From assembly GCA_030538605.1 (NCBI GenBank), contig JAUNTQ010000017.1, positions 1 through 47,939 of the forward strand: 47,939 nucleotides of DNA, given 5' to 3'. This document shows positions 25,909 through 35,552 of the stretch, one piece after another; position 1 is the first letter of the stretch; the number at the start of each line of letters is the position of its first letter. The notes under the pieces are model-generated. The model searched no databases. It had not been told where the DNA came from and was given only the letters and a program-made list of their open reading frames with translations. Position numbers and translations under genes: made by a program. This stretch comes from Pseudomonadota bacterium. Lineage in GTDB: Bacteria > Pseudomonadota > Gammaproteobacteria > Burkholderiales > Burkholderiaceae_C.

Positions 25909-27017
25909 CACGGCGCAGTCCCGTCCAACGCGCCCACCACCTCGTCCGCCAGCGCCAGGCAGCTCGTCAAACCCGGCGACTCGATGCCGAACAGGTTGAC
26001 CAGCCCGGGCACGCCGTGCTCGCGCGGGCCTTGCACACCGAAGTCGGCGGCGGGCTGGCCGGGCCCGCTGATCTTGGGGCGCATGCCGGCGTAGTCGGCT
26101 TGCAGCGCGCCATCGGGCAGGTCGGGCCAGTATTGGCGCACTTCGGCGTAGAAGGCGTCGCCGCGCGCGGGGTCAACAGGCAAGTCATCCGCTGAATCGA
26201 CCCACTGCACGTCGGGGCCGAACCTGGCCTGCCCGCCCATGTCGAGCGTGAGGTGCACGCCCAGCCCGCCCGGCTCGGGCACGGGATACACCAGGCGAGC
26301 AAACGGCGCGCGGCCACTCAATGTGAAGTAGCTGCCTTTGGCAAAAAAGGCGCGCGGCACGTGCTGCGGGGCCAGCCCGTCGATGCGCGCGGCCAGCGCC
26401 ACCGCATGCAGGCCCGCCGCGTTGACGAGCTGGCGGCAGGCCAGCGCAGTGCCGTCGGCCATCGTCAACTCGATCACCGACGATTCGGCCCGCACCCGGT
26501 CAACGCAGGTCTTCAGCACCAGCATGCCGCCCGCGTTTTCCATGTCGCCTAGCAGTGCGAGCATGAGCGCGTGGCTGTCGACGATGCCGGTGGACGGGCT
26601 GAGCAGCGCCGCCTCGCAGGCCAGCGCGGGCTCCAGCGCCAGGGCTTCGGCGCGCGTGAGCAGGCGCAGGTCGTGCACGCCATTGGCCTGGGCGCGCTCG
26701 GCGATGGCGTGCAGCGCATCCACCTGCGCCGCGCGGGTGGCCACGATGAGCTTGCCCAAGCGCTGGTGCGCCACGCCGCGCGCGGCGCAATAGGCATAGA
26801 GCATCTGCCTGCCCTGCACGCACAGGCGGGCCTTGAGCGAGCCTGGCGGGTAGTAAATGCCCGCGTGAATCACCTCGCTGCTGCGCGCGCTGGTCTGCGT
26901 GCCGAAAGCGCCCTCGGCCTCAAGCACCACCACTTCGCGCCCGGCCAGCGCCAGCGCACGCGCCACGGCCAGCCCCACCACACCAGCGCCAACGACCACG
27001 GTATCCAAGGTTTCCAT
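25908..27017 (-). CDS. FAD-dependent oxidoreductase, L-2-hydroxyglutarate oxidase (LhgO)-like
   Basis: 369 aa from ATG 27017. The dinucleotide fold [20 protein letters not shown] near 6-25 binds [21 protein letters not shown] near 46-63 is typical of LhgO and its relatives. [20 protein letters not shown], near the middle, and MRPKISGPG near 315 follow the family. It likely oxidises a 2-hydroxy acid and passes electrons to the respiratory chain. The orphan vapB gene overlaps its stop. A palindromic repeat lies 66 bp upstream of the start. Confidence 0.88.
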   Translation of the reverse strand: METLDTVVVGAGVVGLAVARALALAGREVVVLEAEGAFGTQTSARSSEVIHAGIYYPPGSLKARLCVQGRQMLYAYCAARGVAHQRLGKLIVATRAAQVDALHAIAERAQANGVHDLRLLTRAEALALEPALACEAALLSPSTGIVDSHALMLALLGDMENAGGMLVLKTCVDRVRAESSVIELTMADGTALACRQLVNAAGLHAVALAARIDGLAPQHVPRAFFAKGSYFTLSGRAPFARLVYPVPEPGGLGVHLTLDMGGQARFGPDVQWVDSADDLPVDPARGDAFYAEVRQYWPDLPDGALQADYAGMRPKISGPGQPAADFGVQGPREHGVPGLVNLFGIESPGLTSCLALADEVVGALDGTAP

Positions 27018-27082
27018 GTCCTTGACTGTAGCCGGGGGCAGGCGCAGACATGCAGGAGCGATGTGTTCGGTGGATACAAAAA

Positions 27083-27163
27083 GTGAGCTTCTTTCGTACA
27101 ATATAAAACAATTTCATCATACTTTATATGTGAAAACGTTTTATAACGTACGCAAGCAGCTCA
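27083..27163. repeat. AGCTGCTTGCG palindrome, copy 5
   Basis: Right arm CGTACGCAAGCAGCTCA is intact; left arm GTGAGCTTCTTTCGTAC has two changes. Inner TATAAAACAATTTCA pairs with TGAAAACGTTTTATA. It lies between the LhgO-like gene and the binding-protein gene, 27 bp beyond the latter's stop. Confidence 0.9.
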
Positions 27164-27189
27164 TTTTATTGAAACACCCACCTCAAGCA

Positions 27190-28716
27190 TCACTTCTCCC
27201 ACCGCACATCCTGCAAGACGAACGAGGGAATCGGGCTGTTCTCCCACAGCCCCACCAGGCCGCGCCGCACGAAGTTGCGCTCGGGGCGCATGAAGAGGAA
27301 CACGTTCACCGCGTCGTCCGTCAGGCGGCGCTGCGCCTGGCCCAGCAGTTCGTTGATGCGCGCCGGATCGCGCGCGGCCAGCACCTGCTGCCAGATGGCC
27401 TTGAAGGCGGCGTTGTCGTAGTTGAAGTAGTAGTGGTCGCGCGCGTAGATGTTCAGGTCCATCGGTTCCACATGCATGATGAGCGTGAGCTGGTAGTTGG
27501 CCGCGCCGAACACGTCGCGCATCCAGGTGGCCCAGTCCACGGGCTTGATTTCGACGCGCAGGCCCGCCTCTTCCAGATCAGCTGCCACGCGCAGGCCGCC
27601 AAAGCGGCCATAGTCGGTGGGCGGCACCGTGAGCGTGACGGGCGTGCCAGGCAGCACGCCCGCTTCGGCCAGCAGGGCGCGGGCGCGGGCCGGGTCGTGC
27701 GGGTAGCGCTGCACCAGATCGACATAGGCCGGGTGCCAGGGCGCGAAGTGCGAGCCGAGAAGCGCGGGCTGAAGCTGGTCGCCGTACAGCTGGCTGAGCG
27801 CCACGCGGTCTATCGCATGCGCCAGCGCGCGGCGCGCACGCACGTCGTTGAAGGGCGCGCGCGCGTTGTTGATGGCCAGGATCAGCTTGGACTCGACCTT
27901 GCGCGTGACGATGCGGTAGTCGGGCCGGTGAATGAAGTCGCTGGTGCGCTTGGTGACGCTGCCCAGCACGTCCAGCAGGCCTTCGGCCAGCATGTTTTCG
28001 GTCTGCACGCTGCTGCTGAGAAAGATGAACTGGGCGTGTTGCAGCGCGGGTGCCTTGCCCCAGTAGCGCGCAAAGCGCTCCAGTGCCACCGACTGGCCGC
28101 GCCGCCACTGCCTGAACGCAAAGGGGCCGGTGCCCACCGGGTGCTCGCGGTTGCCCAGCGCCGTGTCGGGGTGCACGATGACGGCGGCGGGCAGCGCCAG
28201 GGCAAAGGGTAGCAGGCTGTCGGGCTGGCGCAGGTGCAGCACCAGGGTGTGCCTGCCGGTCACCTCCACGCGCGCGATGCCGTCGAACCACATGCGGTGC
28301 GGGTTGGCCGATTCGGGTGCCAGCAGGCGGCGCAGGCTGGCGGCAGCCACCTCGGCGTCGAAGGGCTTGCCGTCGTGAAAGCGCACGCCGCTGCGCAGGC
28401 TGAAGGTGTAACTCAGGCCGTCGTCCGACACCTTCCACTCGCGCGCCAGACGCGGCACCACCTGGCCCTCGCCGTCGATCAGCGTCAGCCCCTCGAACAC
28501 GTTGCCGTAGGTGACCTCGCCCGCCACCGCTGCGGCGGTGACGGTGGGGTCGAGCACGGGCGGCTCCAGTTGCAGGCCCACGCGCACGGTGTCCCGGCTC
28601 TGCGCCTGCGCCACGCCCAGGCCAAACGCCCAGCAGGCGATGGCCAGCGCCAGCCACCGGCACCACGGGCTGCGCACGTGCCATGCGCGGCTGCCTTGTC
28701 TCATGTCTTTGGTCAT
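27190..28716 (-). CDS. Peptide/nickel-type ABC substrate-binding protein (SBP_bac_5), no permease nearby
   Basis: 508 aa. A signal peptide (about 20-39, ending VAQA) exports it to the periplasm. EPPVLDPTVTAAAVAGEVTYGNVFEGL near 50-76 (quoted in part), YTFSLRSGVRFHDGKPF near 105-121 and VGTGPFAF near 195 are standard for the oligopeptide/dipeptide-binding family. No ABC permease or ATPase genes are adjacent. Its start overlaps the stop of the GGDEF gene upstream (ATGA), so the two are translated together. It could feed a transporter encoded elsewhere or act as a sensor partner for the GGDEF protein. Confidence 0.9.
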   Translation of the reverse strand: MTKDMRQGSRAWHVRSPWCRWLALAIACWAFGLGVAQAQSRDTVRVGLQLEPPVLDPTVTAAAVAGEVTYGNVFEGLTLIDGEGQVVPRLAREWKVSDDGLSYTFSLRSGVRFHDGKPFDAEVAAASLRRLLAPESANPHRMWFDGIARVEVTGRHTLVLHLRQPDSLLPFALALPAAVIVHPDTALGNREHPVGTGPFAFRQWRRGQSVALERFARYWGKAPALQHAQFIFLSSSVQTENMLAEGLLDVLGSVTKRTSDFIHRPDYRIVTRKVESKLILAINNARAPFNDVRARRALAHAIDRVALSQLYGDQLQPALLGSHFAPWHPAYVDLVQRYPHDPARARALLAEAGVLPGTPVTLTVPPTDYGRFGGLRVAADLEEAGLRVEIKPVDWATWMRDVFGAANYQLTLIMHVEPMDLNIYARDHYYFNYDNAAFKAIWQQVLAARDPARINELLGQAQRRLTDDAVNVFLFMRPERNFVRRGLVGLWENSPIPSFVLQDVRWEK

Positions 28717-30152
28717 GTCATGCCCCTTCGTTCACATGCGTTCATGTCAGCCTCTGCCGCGTGCGGCACCTGGCACTCGCGCGCGGGTGCCAGGGCAAGC
28801 CGGTTGCGGCCCGCGTGCTTGGCGGTGTAGAGCGCGCCATCGGCGGCGCTCAGCGCTTCCTTCAGCGCCGCGTGCAGCGTGGCATCGTCCGCCGCGCCTG
28901 CTGCGGGCGGCACGGCCACGCAGGCCAGGCCGAAGCTGATGGTCATGGGCAGCGCGCTGCCGTCTGCCAGCACCAGCGGCGTGCAGGCCAGGTATTCGCG
29001 CATGCGCTCAGCCAGGCGCGCGGCCTCCTGCACCGTGGGCGCGGGCACCAGCACCACGAACTCTTCGCCGCCCATGCGGGCCACCAGCTCGCCCTGGCGC
29101 AGGCCCGCGCGCAGCACGTCGGCCACGTGCATCAGCGCCAGATCGCCCGTGGCGTGGCCGTGCCCGTCGTTGATGCACTTGAAGTGGTCGATGTCGCCAA
29201 CGATGGCGAACACCGGCTGGCGCGTCTCGCGCAGCAGGTGCAGCGAAGCGGCCTCGAAATGCCGCCGGTTGGGCAAGCGCGTGAGCATGTCGTGCTCGGC
29301 CTGAAAGGCCAGCGCCTCGTTGGCGCGCTCCATCTCGCGCTCGTGCGCGCGCAGGCGGCTGATGTAGTCGCCCACCGTGGCCGCCAGGCGCGTGATCTCG
29401 TCGCCCTGGCTGCTGCTGCGCTGGCCCAGCGCGCGTGCGTTCACCTCGCCCGCATCCACCATGCGCTTGAGGCGCAGCACGCGCCGCACCACGCCCAGCT
29501 CCACATACAGCGCCGCGGCCAGCACCACCGCCAGCAGCGCGGCGCTGGCCAGCATCAGCTCGCGCTGGCGCTCGTGTGCCTCGCTCACCAGCGCCTGGCT
29601 TTGCTCGCGCACCTGCCGGCGCATGCTGGCCGACACCAGCCCCATCTGCGCCGACAGGCTGCCCGTGAGCGCGTCGTGGCGCTCCAGCAGCCGCTCGATG
29701 GCCTCATCCAGCACGGCCTGGCCCGGCGCATACAGGCGCTCGCGCACGGCCAGGCCCAGCGCCTGCACCTGGGCATCGAGCTGCTGCAACTGCGTGTCGA
29801 TCGGGTCAAGCAAGGCCGCATCGGCCTGCATCTGGCGCAACTCCATCATCAGCCGCCGCACCCACTCCAGCCGGTCGTTCAGGGCGATCAGGCTCTGCCT
29901 TCGCTCGGCATGCGTCTGGGCCGCCGCCAGCAAGCGCCCCTCGCCCCCCAGCAGCTCGGCCTGCTGCAACAGGCGCGTGGCCGCCATCAGCTGCTCCACC
30001 TCCACGCCGCTGAGGCGCTGCACGCGCTCGCCCTGGCGCTTGAACGACAGATAGGCCGTGCCCATGGCCAGCACCACCAGCAAAGCCACCAGGGCCGACA
30101 CCAGCACGGTGCGCCCCGTCAAGCCCAACCACGGTCGATCGTCCTTCGGCAT
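28713..30152 (-). CDS. Membrane-bound diguanylate cyclase (GGDEF domain)
   Basis: 479 aa. Transmembrane helices lie at about 13-35 and 200-220, bracketing a helical periplasmic sensor of about 165 residues. A HAMP-like stretch precedes the GGDEF domain (about 285-450), which has DMLTRLPNRRHFE, DIDHFKCINDGHGHATGD and the active-site GGEEF at 361-365. It should make cyclic di-GMP from GTP. The inhibitory site has RQGE (352-355) in place of RxxD, so product feedback may be weak. The adjacent coupled gene encodes a periplasmic binding protein that could present a ligand to its sensor part. Confidence 0.92.
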   Translation of the reverse strand: MPKDDRPWLGLTGRTVLVSALVALLVVLAMGTAYLSFKRQGERVQRLSGVEVEQLMAATRLLQQAELLGGEGRLLAAAQTHAERRQSLIALNDRLEWVRRLMMELRQMQADAALLDPIDTQLQQLDAQVQALGLAVRERLYAPGQAVLDEAIERLLERHDALTGSLSAQMGLVSASMRRQVREQSQALVSEAHERQRELMLASAALLAVVLAAALYVELGVVRRVLRLKRMVDAGEVNARALGQRSSSQGDEITRLAATVGDYISRLRAHEREMERANEALAFQAEHDMLTRLPNRRHFEAASLHLLRETRQPVFAIVGDIDHFKCINDGHGHATGDLALMHVADVLRAGLRQGELVARMGGEEFVVLVPAPTVQEAARLAERMREYLACTPLVLADGSALPMTISFGLACVAVPPAAGAADDATLHAALKEALSAADGALYTAKHAGRNRLALAPARECQVPHAAEADMNACERRGMT

Positions 30153-30304
30153 TGCCCCGGCCCGCCTTGTTCACCCAATTGCTCTACAGGGCATTTTAGA
30201 GGCGATATGTGAACGTTCGTAACAACGCATCCCCCCGTCCGTCCCGTGCAAACGCCGCGCCGTTAGGATGGCTTGCATCACGCGCGCCACCCGAGGACTT
30301 GCCC

Positions 30305-31033
30305 ATGCCAGCCACCCCCGCCGCCCTGCCGCCCCGCATCCTGGCCTTTGACGTGTTCGGCACCGTCGTTGACTGGCACGGCAGCATTGCCGCCGAAATG
30401 GCGCGGCTCTACCCGCAGGTCGATGGCGACGCCTTCGCGCTGGCCTGGCGCGAGGGCTACCGGCCCGCGATGGCGCGCGTCATGTCCGGCGAGCTGGGCT
30501 GGACGCGCATCGACGAACTGCACCGCCTGATCCTCGACACCATCCTGCCGCGCTTCGGCCTGCAGGCCATGCCCGAGCACGAACGCCGCGCGCTCAACCG
30601 CGTCTGGCATCGCCTCAACCCCTGGCCCGACACGCGCGAGGGGCTGGCCCGCCTCAAGCGCCGGCATGTCATCTGCACCCTCTCCAACGGCAACATCGGC
30701 CTGCTCACCCACATGGCCCGGCACGCCGGCCTGCCGTGGGACTGCGTGCTCTCCGCCGAAGTGTTCCGCGCCTACAAGCCCGATGCGCGCACCTATCTGG
30801 GCGTGGCCGACGTGTTCGACGCAACCCCCGCCGAAGTCATGCTGGTGGCCGCCCACCAGGACGACCTGGACGCCGCCCGCGCCTGCGGCCTGCAAACCGC
30901 CTACGTCGAACGCCCGCTCGAATTCGGCGCCCGGCACGTGAAAGACGTCTCGCCCCACGCCGCCAACACCCTGCACGCGCGCGACTTCATCGACCTGGCC
31001 ACCCAGCTTGAGTCAGTTGCTGAAGGCACCTGA
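30305..31033 (+). CDS. Haloacid dehalogenase type II / HAD hydrolase
   Basis: 242 aa from ATG 30305; the open frame begins at 30209 but its N-terminus is not family-like. ILAFDVFGTVVDWHGS near 12-27 carries the nucleophile Asp16. TLSNGN near 118 and FRAYKPDARTY near 145-155 match (S)-2-haloacid dehalogenases, followed by MLVAAHQDDLDAARACGL. The natural substrate could be a 2-haloacid or a phosphate ester. It is single and divergent from the GGDEF gene. Confidence 0.88.
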   Translation: MPATPAALPPRILAFDVFGTVVDWHGSIAAEMARLYPQVDGDAFALAWREGYRPAMARVMSGELGWTRIDELHRLILDTILPRFGLQAMPEHERRALNRVWHRLNPWPDTREGLARLKRRHVICTLSNGNIGLLTHMARHAGLPWDCVLSAEVFRAYKPDARTYLGVADVFDATPAEVMLVAAHQDDLDAARACGLQTAYVERPLEFGARHVKDVSPHAANTLHARDFIDLATQLESVAEGT

Positions 31034-31048
31034 ACAACAGACATATTG

Positions 31049-31128
31049 ATAGCTGCTTGCGTATTGTTTAAAACGTTTTTGTTATTCTTTATATCTGAAA
31101 ACGTTTTAAACCATACGCAAGAAGCTAT
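31049..31128. repeat. AGCTGCTTGCG palindrome, copy 6
   Basis: GATAGCTGCTTGCGTAT pairs with ATACGCAAGAAGCTAT; inside, TTTAAAACGTTTTT pairs with GAAAACGTTTTAAA. It starts 16 bp after the dehalogenase stop. Confidence 0.93.
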
Positions 31129-31198
31129 TGTTTTATAAACAACACCTGCCACAAACCACTGCCACAAGCTTTTTCAAGCCATTACAATCCGCCCCACG

Positions 31199-31300
31199 AT
31201 GAACGCCCCGGATCACCCCGATCACCGCACCCCGGCCGCCCGGCCCGGCGTGTCCGCGCGCATCGCCTCCCGCATTCCCACGACCACCACCAAGGGCTGA
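31199..31300 (+). CDS. Possible 33-codon leader peptide before asd
   Basis: An ATG at 31199 opens a 33-codon frame ending IPTTTTKG. It has four Thr codons in a row (ACG ACC ACC ACC), then Lys and Gly. Asd makes a precursor of threonine, lysine and methionine, so a Thr/Lys-rich leader is suggestive of attenuation. No clear ribosome site or U-tract terminator is visible, though CCCGCCCGG and CCGGCGGG downstream can pair. This may be chance. Confidence 0.3.
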   Translation: MNAPDHPDHRTPAARPGVSARIASRIPTTTTKG

Positions 31301-31392
31301 CCCGCCCGGTTCTCGTCGTGCGCGCCGCCCCCGGAGCCAGACGAGCCCGGCGGGGCCAGCCCTTTCACACTGCTTGAAAGGCGCACCTTCCC

Positions 31393-32532
31393 ATGAACAA
31401 GATTGGCAATGTCGTAGGCCTCGTCGGCTGGCGCGGCATGGTGGGCTCCGTGCTCATGGACCGCATGCAGGCCGAGCGCGACTTCGACCTGATCGAGCCC
31501 GTGTTCTTCTCCACCAGCAATGCCGGCGGCGCTGCCCCGGCGATGGCGAAAAACGAGGCCACCCTCAAAGACGCCCACGACATCGACGCACTGAAAAAGT
31601 GCGACATCGTCATCACCTGCCAGGGCGGCGACTACACCAGCGACGTCTTCCCCAAGCTGCGCGCCGCCGGCTGGAAGGGCCACTGGATCGACGCCGCCAG
31701 CACCCTGCGCATGAAGGACGACGCCGTCATCGTGCTCGACCCCGTCAACCTGCCCGTCATCCAGACCGCCCTCTTCAAAGGCGGCCACAACTGGGTCGGC
31801 GGCAACTGCACCGTCAGCTGCATGCTGATGGGCGTGGGCGCGCTCTACAAAGCAGGCCTGGTCGAATGGATGAGCACCCAGACCTACCAGGCCGCCAGCG
31901 GCGGCGGCGCGCAGCACATGCGCGAGCTGCTCACGCAGTTCGGCACGCTCAACGCATCGGTCAAGGCACTGCTGGACGACCCGAAAAGCGCCATTCTGGA
32001 AATCGACCGCCAGGTGCTCGCCACGCAGCGCGGCCTGTCGGGCGACGCGGTGGCCAACTTCGGCGTGCCCCTGGCCGGCTCGCTCATCCCCTGGATCGAC
32101 AAGGATCTGGGCGACGGCTATTCGCGCGAGGAATGGAAGGGCATGGCCGAGACCAACAAGATCATGGGCCTGGGCGCGGGCTTCGGCACCCCCGCCGTCC
32201 CCGTGGACGGCTACTGCGTGCGCGTAGGCACCATGCGCTGCCACAGCCAGGCGCTCACCTTCAAGCTCACGCGCGACGTGCCCCTGGACGAAATCGAAGC
32301 CATGATCGCTGCCGACAACCAGTGGGTGCAAGTGGTGCCCAACAACAAGGAAGCCACGCTCCAGCACCTCACCCCCGTGGCCGTTACCGGCACCATGAAC
32401 ATCCCTGTCGGCCGCCTGCGCAAACTGGCCATGGGCCCCCAATACCTGGGCGCCTTCACCATCGGCGACCAACTGCTGTGGGGCGCCGCCGAGCCGCTGC
32501 GGCGCATGCTGCGCATCCTGCTGGATGCCTGA
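31393..32532 (+). CDS. asd: Aspartate-semialdehyde dehydrogenase
   Basis: 379 aa. [18 protein letters not shown] at 8-25 is the NADP-binding loop of the Gram-negative Asd type. WVGGNCTVS places the catalytic Cys at 139, and later [12 protein letters not shown] holds the active-site His. It reduces aspartyl phosphate to aspartate semialdehyde, the branch point to lysine/peptidoglycan, threonine and methionine. Followed by a perfect 9-bp hairpin (32547-32567, GGCACCGGT / ACCGGTGCC) without a T-run. The fimV gene comes next, as is usual in Burkholderiales. Confidence 0.97.
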   Translation: MNKIGNVVGLVGWRGMVGSVLMDRMQAERDFDLIEPVFFSTSNAGGAAPAMAKNEATLKDAHDIDALKKCDIVITCQGGDYTSDVFPKLRAAGWKGHWIDAASTLRMKDDAVIVLDPVNLPVIQTALFKGGHNWVGGNCTVSCMLMGVGALYKAGLVEWMSTQTYQAASGGGAQHMRELLTQFGTLNASVKALLDDPKSAILEIDRQVLATQRGLSGDAVANFGVPLAGSLIPWIDKDLGDGYSREEWKGMAETNKIMGLGAGFGTPAVPVDGYCVRVGTMRCHSQALTFKLTRDVPLDEIEAMIAADNQWVQVVPNNKEATLQHLTPVAVTGTMNIPVGRLRKLAMGPQYLGAFTIGDQLLWGAAEPLRRMLRILLDA

Positions 32533-32732
32533 CCTTGCCTGCCAGCGGCACCGGTCAAACCGGTGCCATGTAGGCCGCCCGTTGTCGCACCACAACATAC
32601 ATGAGAGGGTTTTGGGTCAGTGTGAACTTGTGAATACTGTTAAGCAGTGTCTCAGCTTGTCAGCCTAATTTGTTGATGTTAATGTCGATTTTCATGTTTT
32701 CTCCGGCCAGGCTCGGCCTGCCCCAATCCCCT

Positions 32733-35417
32733 ATGCAGAACAAGACCGCCCCGATCCCGGAGGGATCCTTTGACCGCACCCCGGAGGGATCCTTCGGCAG
32801 CCTCGTCCCCGCTGCGCGTCCCTGGAGAAAAGGCCTGCTGGCCACCGCCGCCACGCTGGCCATGCTGGGCGTCACGCTCGACGCCCAGGCCCTCGCCCTC
32901 GGCGCCGTCACCGTGCGCTCTGCGCTTGGCGAGCCCCTGCGTGCCGAGATCGAAGTGCCGCAAATCTCCTCCGAAGAAGCGGCCAGCTTCCAGGTCAACA
33001 TGGGCTCGCGCCAGGCCTTCCAGGCCGCCGGCGTCGACTACAGTCCCGCCCTCGCCGGCACGCGCGTCACCCTGCACCGCCGCGCCAACGGTCAGGCCTA
33101 CCTGCGCGTGGTGGGCGACCGGCCCGTCAACGAGCCTTTCCTCGGCCTGGTGATCGAGGCCAACTGGAACGGAGGCCGCATCGTGCGCGACTACACCATG
33201 CTGGTCGACCCGCCCGGCCGCGCCGCCCCGCCCCCCGTCACGCTCACCCAGCCCCAGGCCGACGCAGCACCCGCGCCCGTTGCCCCCACCCCCCCTGCCA
33301 CCGTGGCCGAGCAGACCACGCCCGCCGTGCAAAGCCGCCGCGCGCCCGAAGCCAGCCGCGCCACGCCGCGCCGCGCCGCCGCGCCCGCCGGTGACGGTGG
33401 TGGCAACCAGGTGACCGTGCAGCGTGGCGACACCGCCTACGGACTGGCCTCGACATACGCCGCCGACGGCGTCTCGCTCGACCAGATGCTCGTGGCCATG
33501 CTGCGCCACAACCCGCGCGCCTTCATCAACGGCAACGTCAACCTCATGCGTGCCGGCGCAGTCATCCAGATGCCCACCGCCGAGCAGGCCGCCGCCGTGC
33601 CGCGCCAGACCGCGCGCCGCACCGTGGTGGCGCAAACGCGCGACTTCCAGGCCTACCGCCGGGGCGTCGCCACCCGCGCGCAGCCCACGCGCGTGGCCGC
33701 GGCCGACCGCACCGCCACCGGCGGCATTCAGCCGCAAGTGCAGGAAACCCGCCCCGCCGCCCCCGTCGAAGACCGCCTGACCATCTCACGCAGCAGCGAA
33801 CCCACCGGTGCCGAGTCGCAAGTCGCGCAATCGCGCCAGGCGCAGGAAGAAGCCGAGCGCGTCGCCGAACTCAACCGGAACCTCGAAGAGCTCAACAAGC
33901 TGCAAGGCGCCTCCAGCCCCGGCGCAGCCGCTGGCACCACCACACCCGGCATCAACGTGCCCGTCGGTGGCCCCGCCGCCGCCGCGCAAACCGCCGCCAG
34001 CGCAGCCGCCGAATCCGCACAGAACGCAGCCAGCGCAGCCCAGGCCGCCGTGGCCGAAGCGGCATCGGCAGCTGTGGCCGCTTCGGCAGCCGAGCCTGCA
34101 GCCGATGCCGCCGCCCAAGCCGCCAGCGAAGCCGAAGACGCCGCCAGCGCAGCGGTTGCCGCCACCCCTGCGGAAGCGCCTGCTGCACCGCCGCCCCCAC
34201 CGCCGCGTGTCACCCCCCCGCCGCCTCCGCCAGAGCCGTCGTTCCTGGCCGGGCTGATGGAAAACCCCATGCTGCCCATTGCCGGTGCGGGCCTGCTGGC
34301 CCTGCTTGCAGGCTATGGCTTCTACCGCTCGCGCCAGCGCAAAAAGGCTGCAGCCCCGCTCGACAGCTCCTTCATCGAAAGCCGTCTGCAACCCGACTCC
34401 TTCTTCGGCTCCAGCGGCGGCCAGCGCGTCAACACCAAGGACGGCGGCGGCGCGGTAGGCAGCTCGTCCATGGCCTATTCGCCCAGCCAGCTTGACGCGG
34501 CGGGCGACGTGGACCCGGTGGCCGAGGCCGACGTCTACCTGGCCTATGGCCGCGACATGCAGGCCGAGGAAATCCTCAAGGAAGCCCTGCGCACCCAGCC
34601 CGGCCGCGTCTCCATCCACCGCAAGCTGGCCGAGATCTACGCCAAGCGCCGCGATGCCCGTGCACTGGAAGCCATCGCCACCGAGGCCTATGGCATCACC
34701 CAGGGCACAGGCCCCGACTGGCTCGCCATCACCAGCCTGGGCAGCGAACTGGAGCCGGGCAACCAGCTCTATCAGCCCGGTGGTGTCCCGGTGGTGCGCA
34801 CCTCGCCCGTGCCCGTGCGTCCCAGCTTCGGCGCCGACACCGAGCCGCAAACCGCCCAGGTGCTCGACAAGGACGGCCCGGTCAGCTCGGGCAACATCTC
34901 GCTCGACCTGGATCTGGACCTCGACGACGCACCCGTGCGCGCCGCGCCCTCGGTGGCCCCTTCCGTGGCTGCCGGTGCTGCCGCTGGCATGGCTGCTGCT
35001 GCCAGAGCCGCTGCTCCGGTGCCCCCGCCGCCTGCGCCTGCCGTGGTTGCCGCCCCTGCGGCAGATGCCGCACTCGACTTCGGCCTCGACTTCACGCCCC
35101 CGTCGGAGCTGAACGTGCCCGCCCCCGCCACCCCTCGGGCGGCACCGGCGCCTACGGTCAGTGCCGACGCCGGCATGATCGACTTCGACATGGACGCCCT
35201 CTCGCTCGACCCCGACTCCCGCTCCGGCGGCGACCTCAAGACCGAGCAGCCGGACGACATCGACGAGGACCCGCTTGGCACCAAGCTGGCCCTGGCGCAA
35301 GAGTTCCACGCCATCGGCGACACCGAAGGTGCACGCACCATGGTCAAGGAAGTCATCGCCGAATCGACCGGTGCCACGCGCGCCCGCGCCGAGCGCTTCC
35401 TGGCCGAACTCAGCTGA
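32733..35417 (+). CDS. fimV: FimV/HubP-like pole-organising protein
   Basis: 894 aa from ATG 32733; an in-frame ATG at 32670 is possible. A long n-region with a duplicated PEGSF unit leads to a signal helix ending DAQALALG. The FimV N-terminal domain follows (about 55-160), then a LysM domain at about 225-282 (VTVQRGDTAYGLASTY) that binds peptidoglycan. A coiled coil and a long Ala-rich stretch come next, one transmembrane helix near 512-530, then an acidic cytoplasmic part with a TPR-like unit and the conserved FimV C-terminus LALAQEFHAIGDTEGARTMV (about 848-867). FimV supports polar machinery and type IV pili. Confidence 0.93.
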   Translation: MQNKTAPIPEGSFDRTPEGSFGSLVPAARPWRKGLLATAATLAMLGVTLDAQALALGAVTVRSALGEPLRAEIEVPQISSEEAASFQVNMGSRQAFQAAGVDYSPALAGTRVTLHRRANGQAYLRVVGDRPVNEPFLGLVIEANWNGGRIVRDYTMLVDPPGRAAPPPVTLTQPQADAAPAPVAPTPPATVAEQTTPAVQSRRAPEASRATPRRAAAPAGDGGGNQVTVQRGDTAYGLASTYAADGVSLDQMLVAMLRHNPRAFINGNVNLMRAGAVIQMPTAEQAAAVPRQTARRTVVAQTRDFQAYRRGVATRAQPTRVAAADRTATGGIQPQVQETRPAAPVEDRLTISRSSEPTGAESQVAQSRQAQEEAERVAELNRNLEELNKLQGASSPGAAAGTTTPGINVPVGGPAAAAQTAASAAAESAQNAASAAQAAVAEAASAAVAASAAEPAADAAAQAASEAEDAASAAVAATPAEAPAAPPPPPPRVTPPPPPPEPSFLAGLMENPMLPIAGAGLLALLAGYGFYRSRQRKKAAAPLDSSFIESRLQPDSFFGSSGGQRVNTKDGGGAVGSSSMAYSPSQLDAAGDVDPVAEADVYLAYGRDMQAEEILKEALRTQPGRVSIHRKLAEIYAKRRDARALEAIATEAYGITQGTGPDWLAITSLGSELEPGNQLYQPGGVPVVRTSPVPVRPSFGADTEPQTAQVLDKDGPVSSGNISLDLDLDLDDAPVRAAPSVAPSVAAGAAAGMAAAARAAAPVPPPPAPAVVAAPAADAALDFGLDFTPPSELNVPAPATPRAAPAPTVSADAGMIDFDMDALSLDPDSRSGGDLKTEQPDDIDEDPLGTKLALAQEFHAIGDTEGARTMVKEVIAESTGATRARAERFLAELS

Positions 35418-35452
35418 CACCCGCGCGCCGTACGCGCACGACACCAGCCATG

Positions 35453-35481
35453 GACGGCGCCCCCTGCGGGCGCCGTTTTTT
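35453..35481 (+). terminator. Intrinsic terminator after fimV
   Basis: CGGCGCCC and GGGCGCCG pair around CCTGC and are followed by TTTTTTT. It separates fimV from truA and the trp genes. Confidence 0.88.
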
Positions 35482-35552
35482 TGCATGCAGCGTTCGCGCT
35501 CGCCGCCCCCACAAGCCGGCCCACCTGCCGCACGTCGGCGACAATCCCCCGT

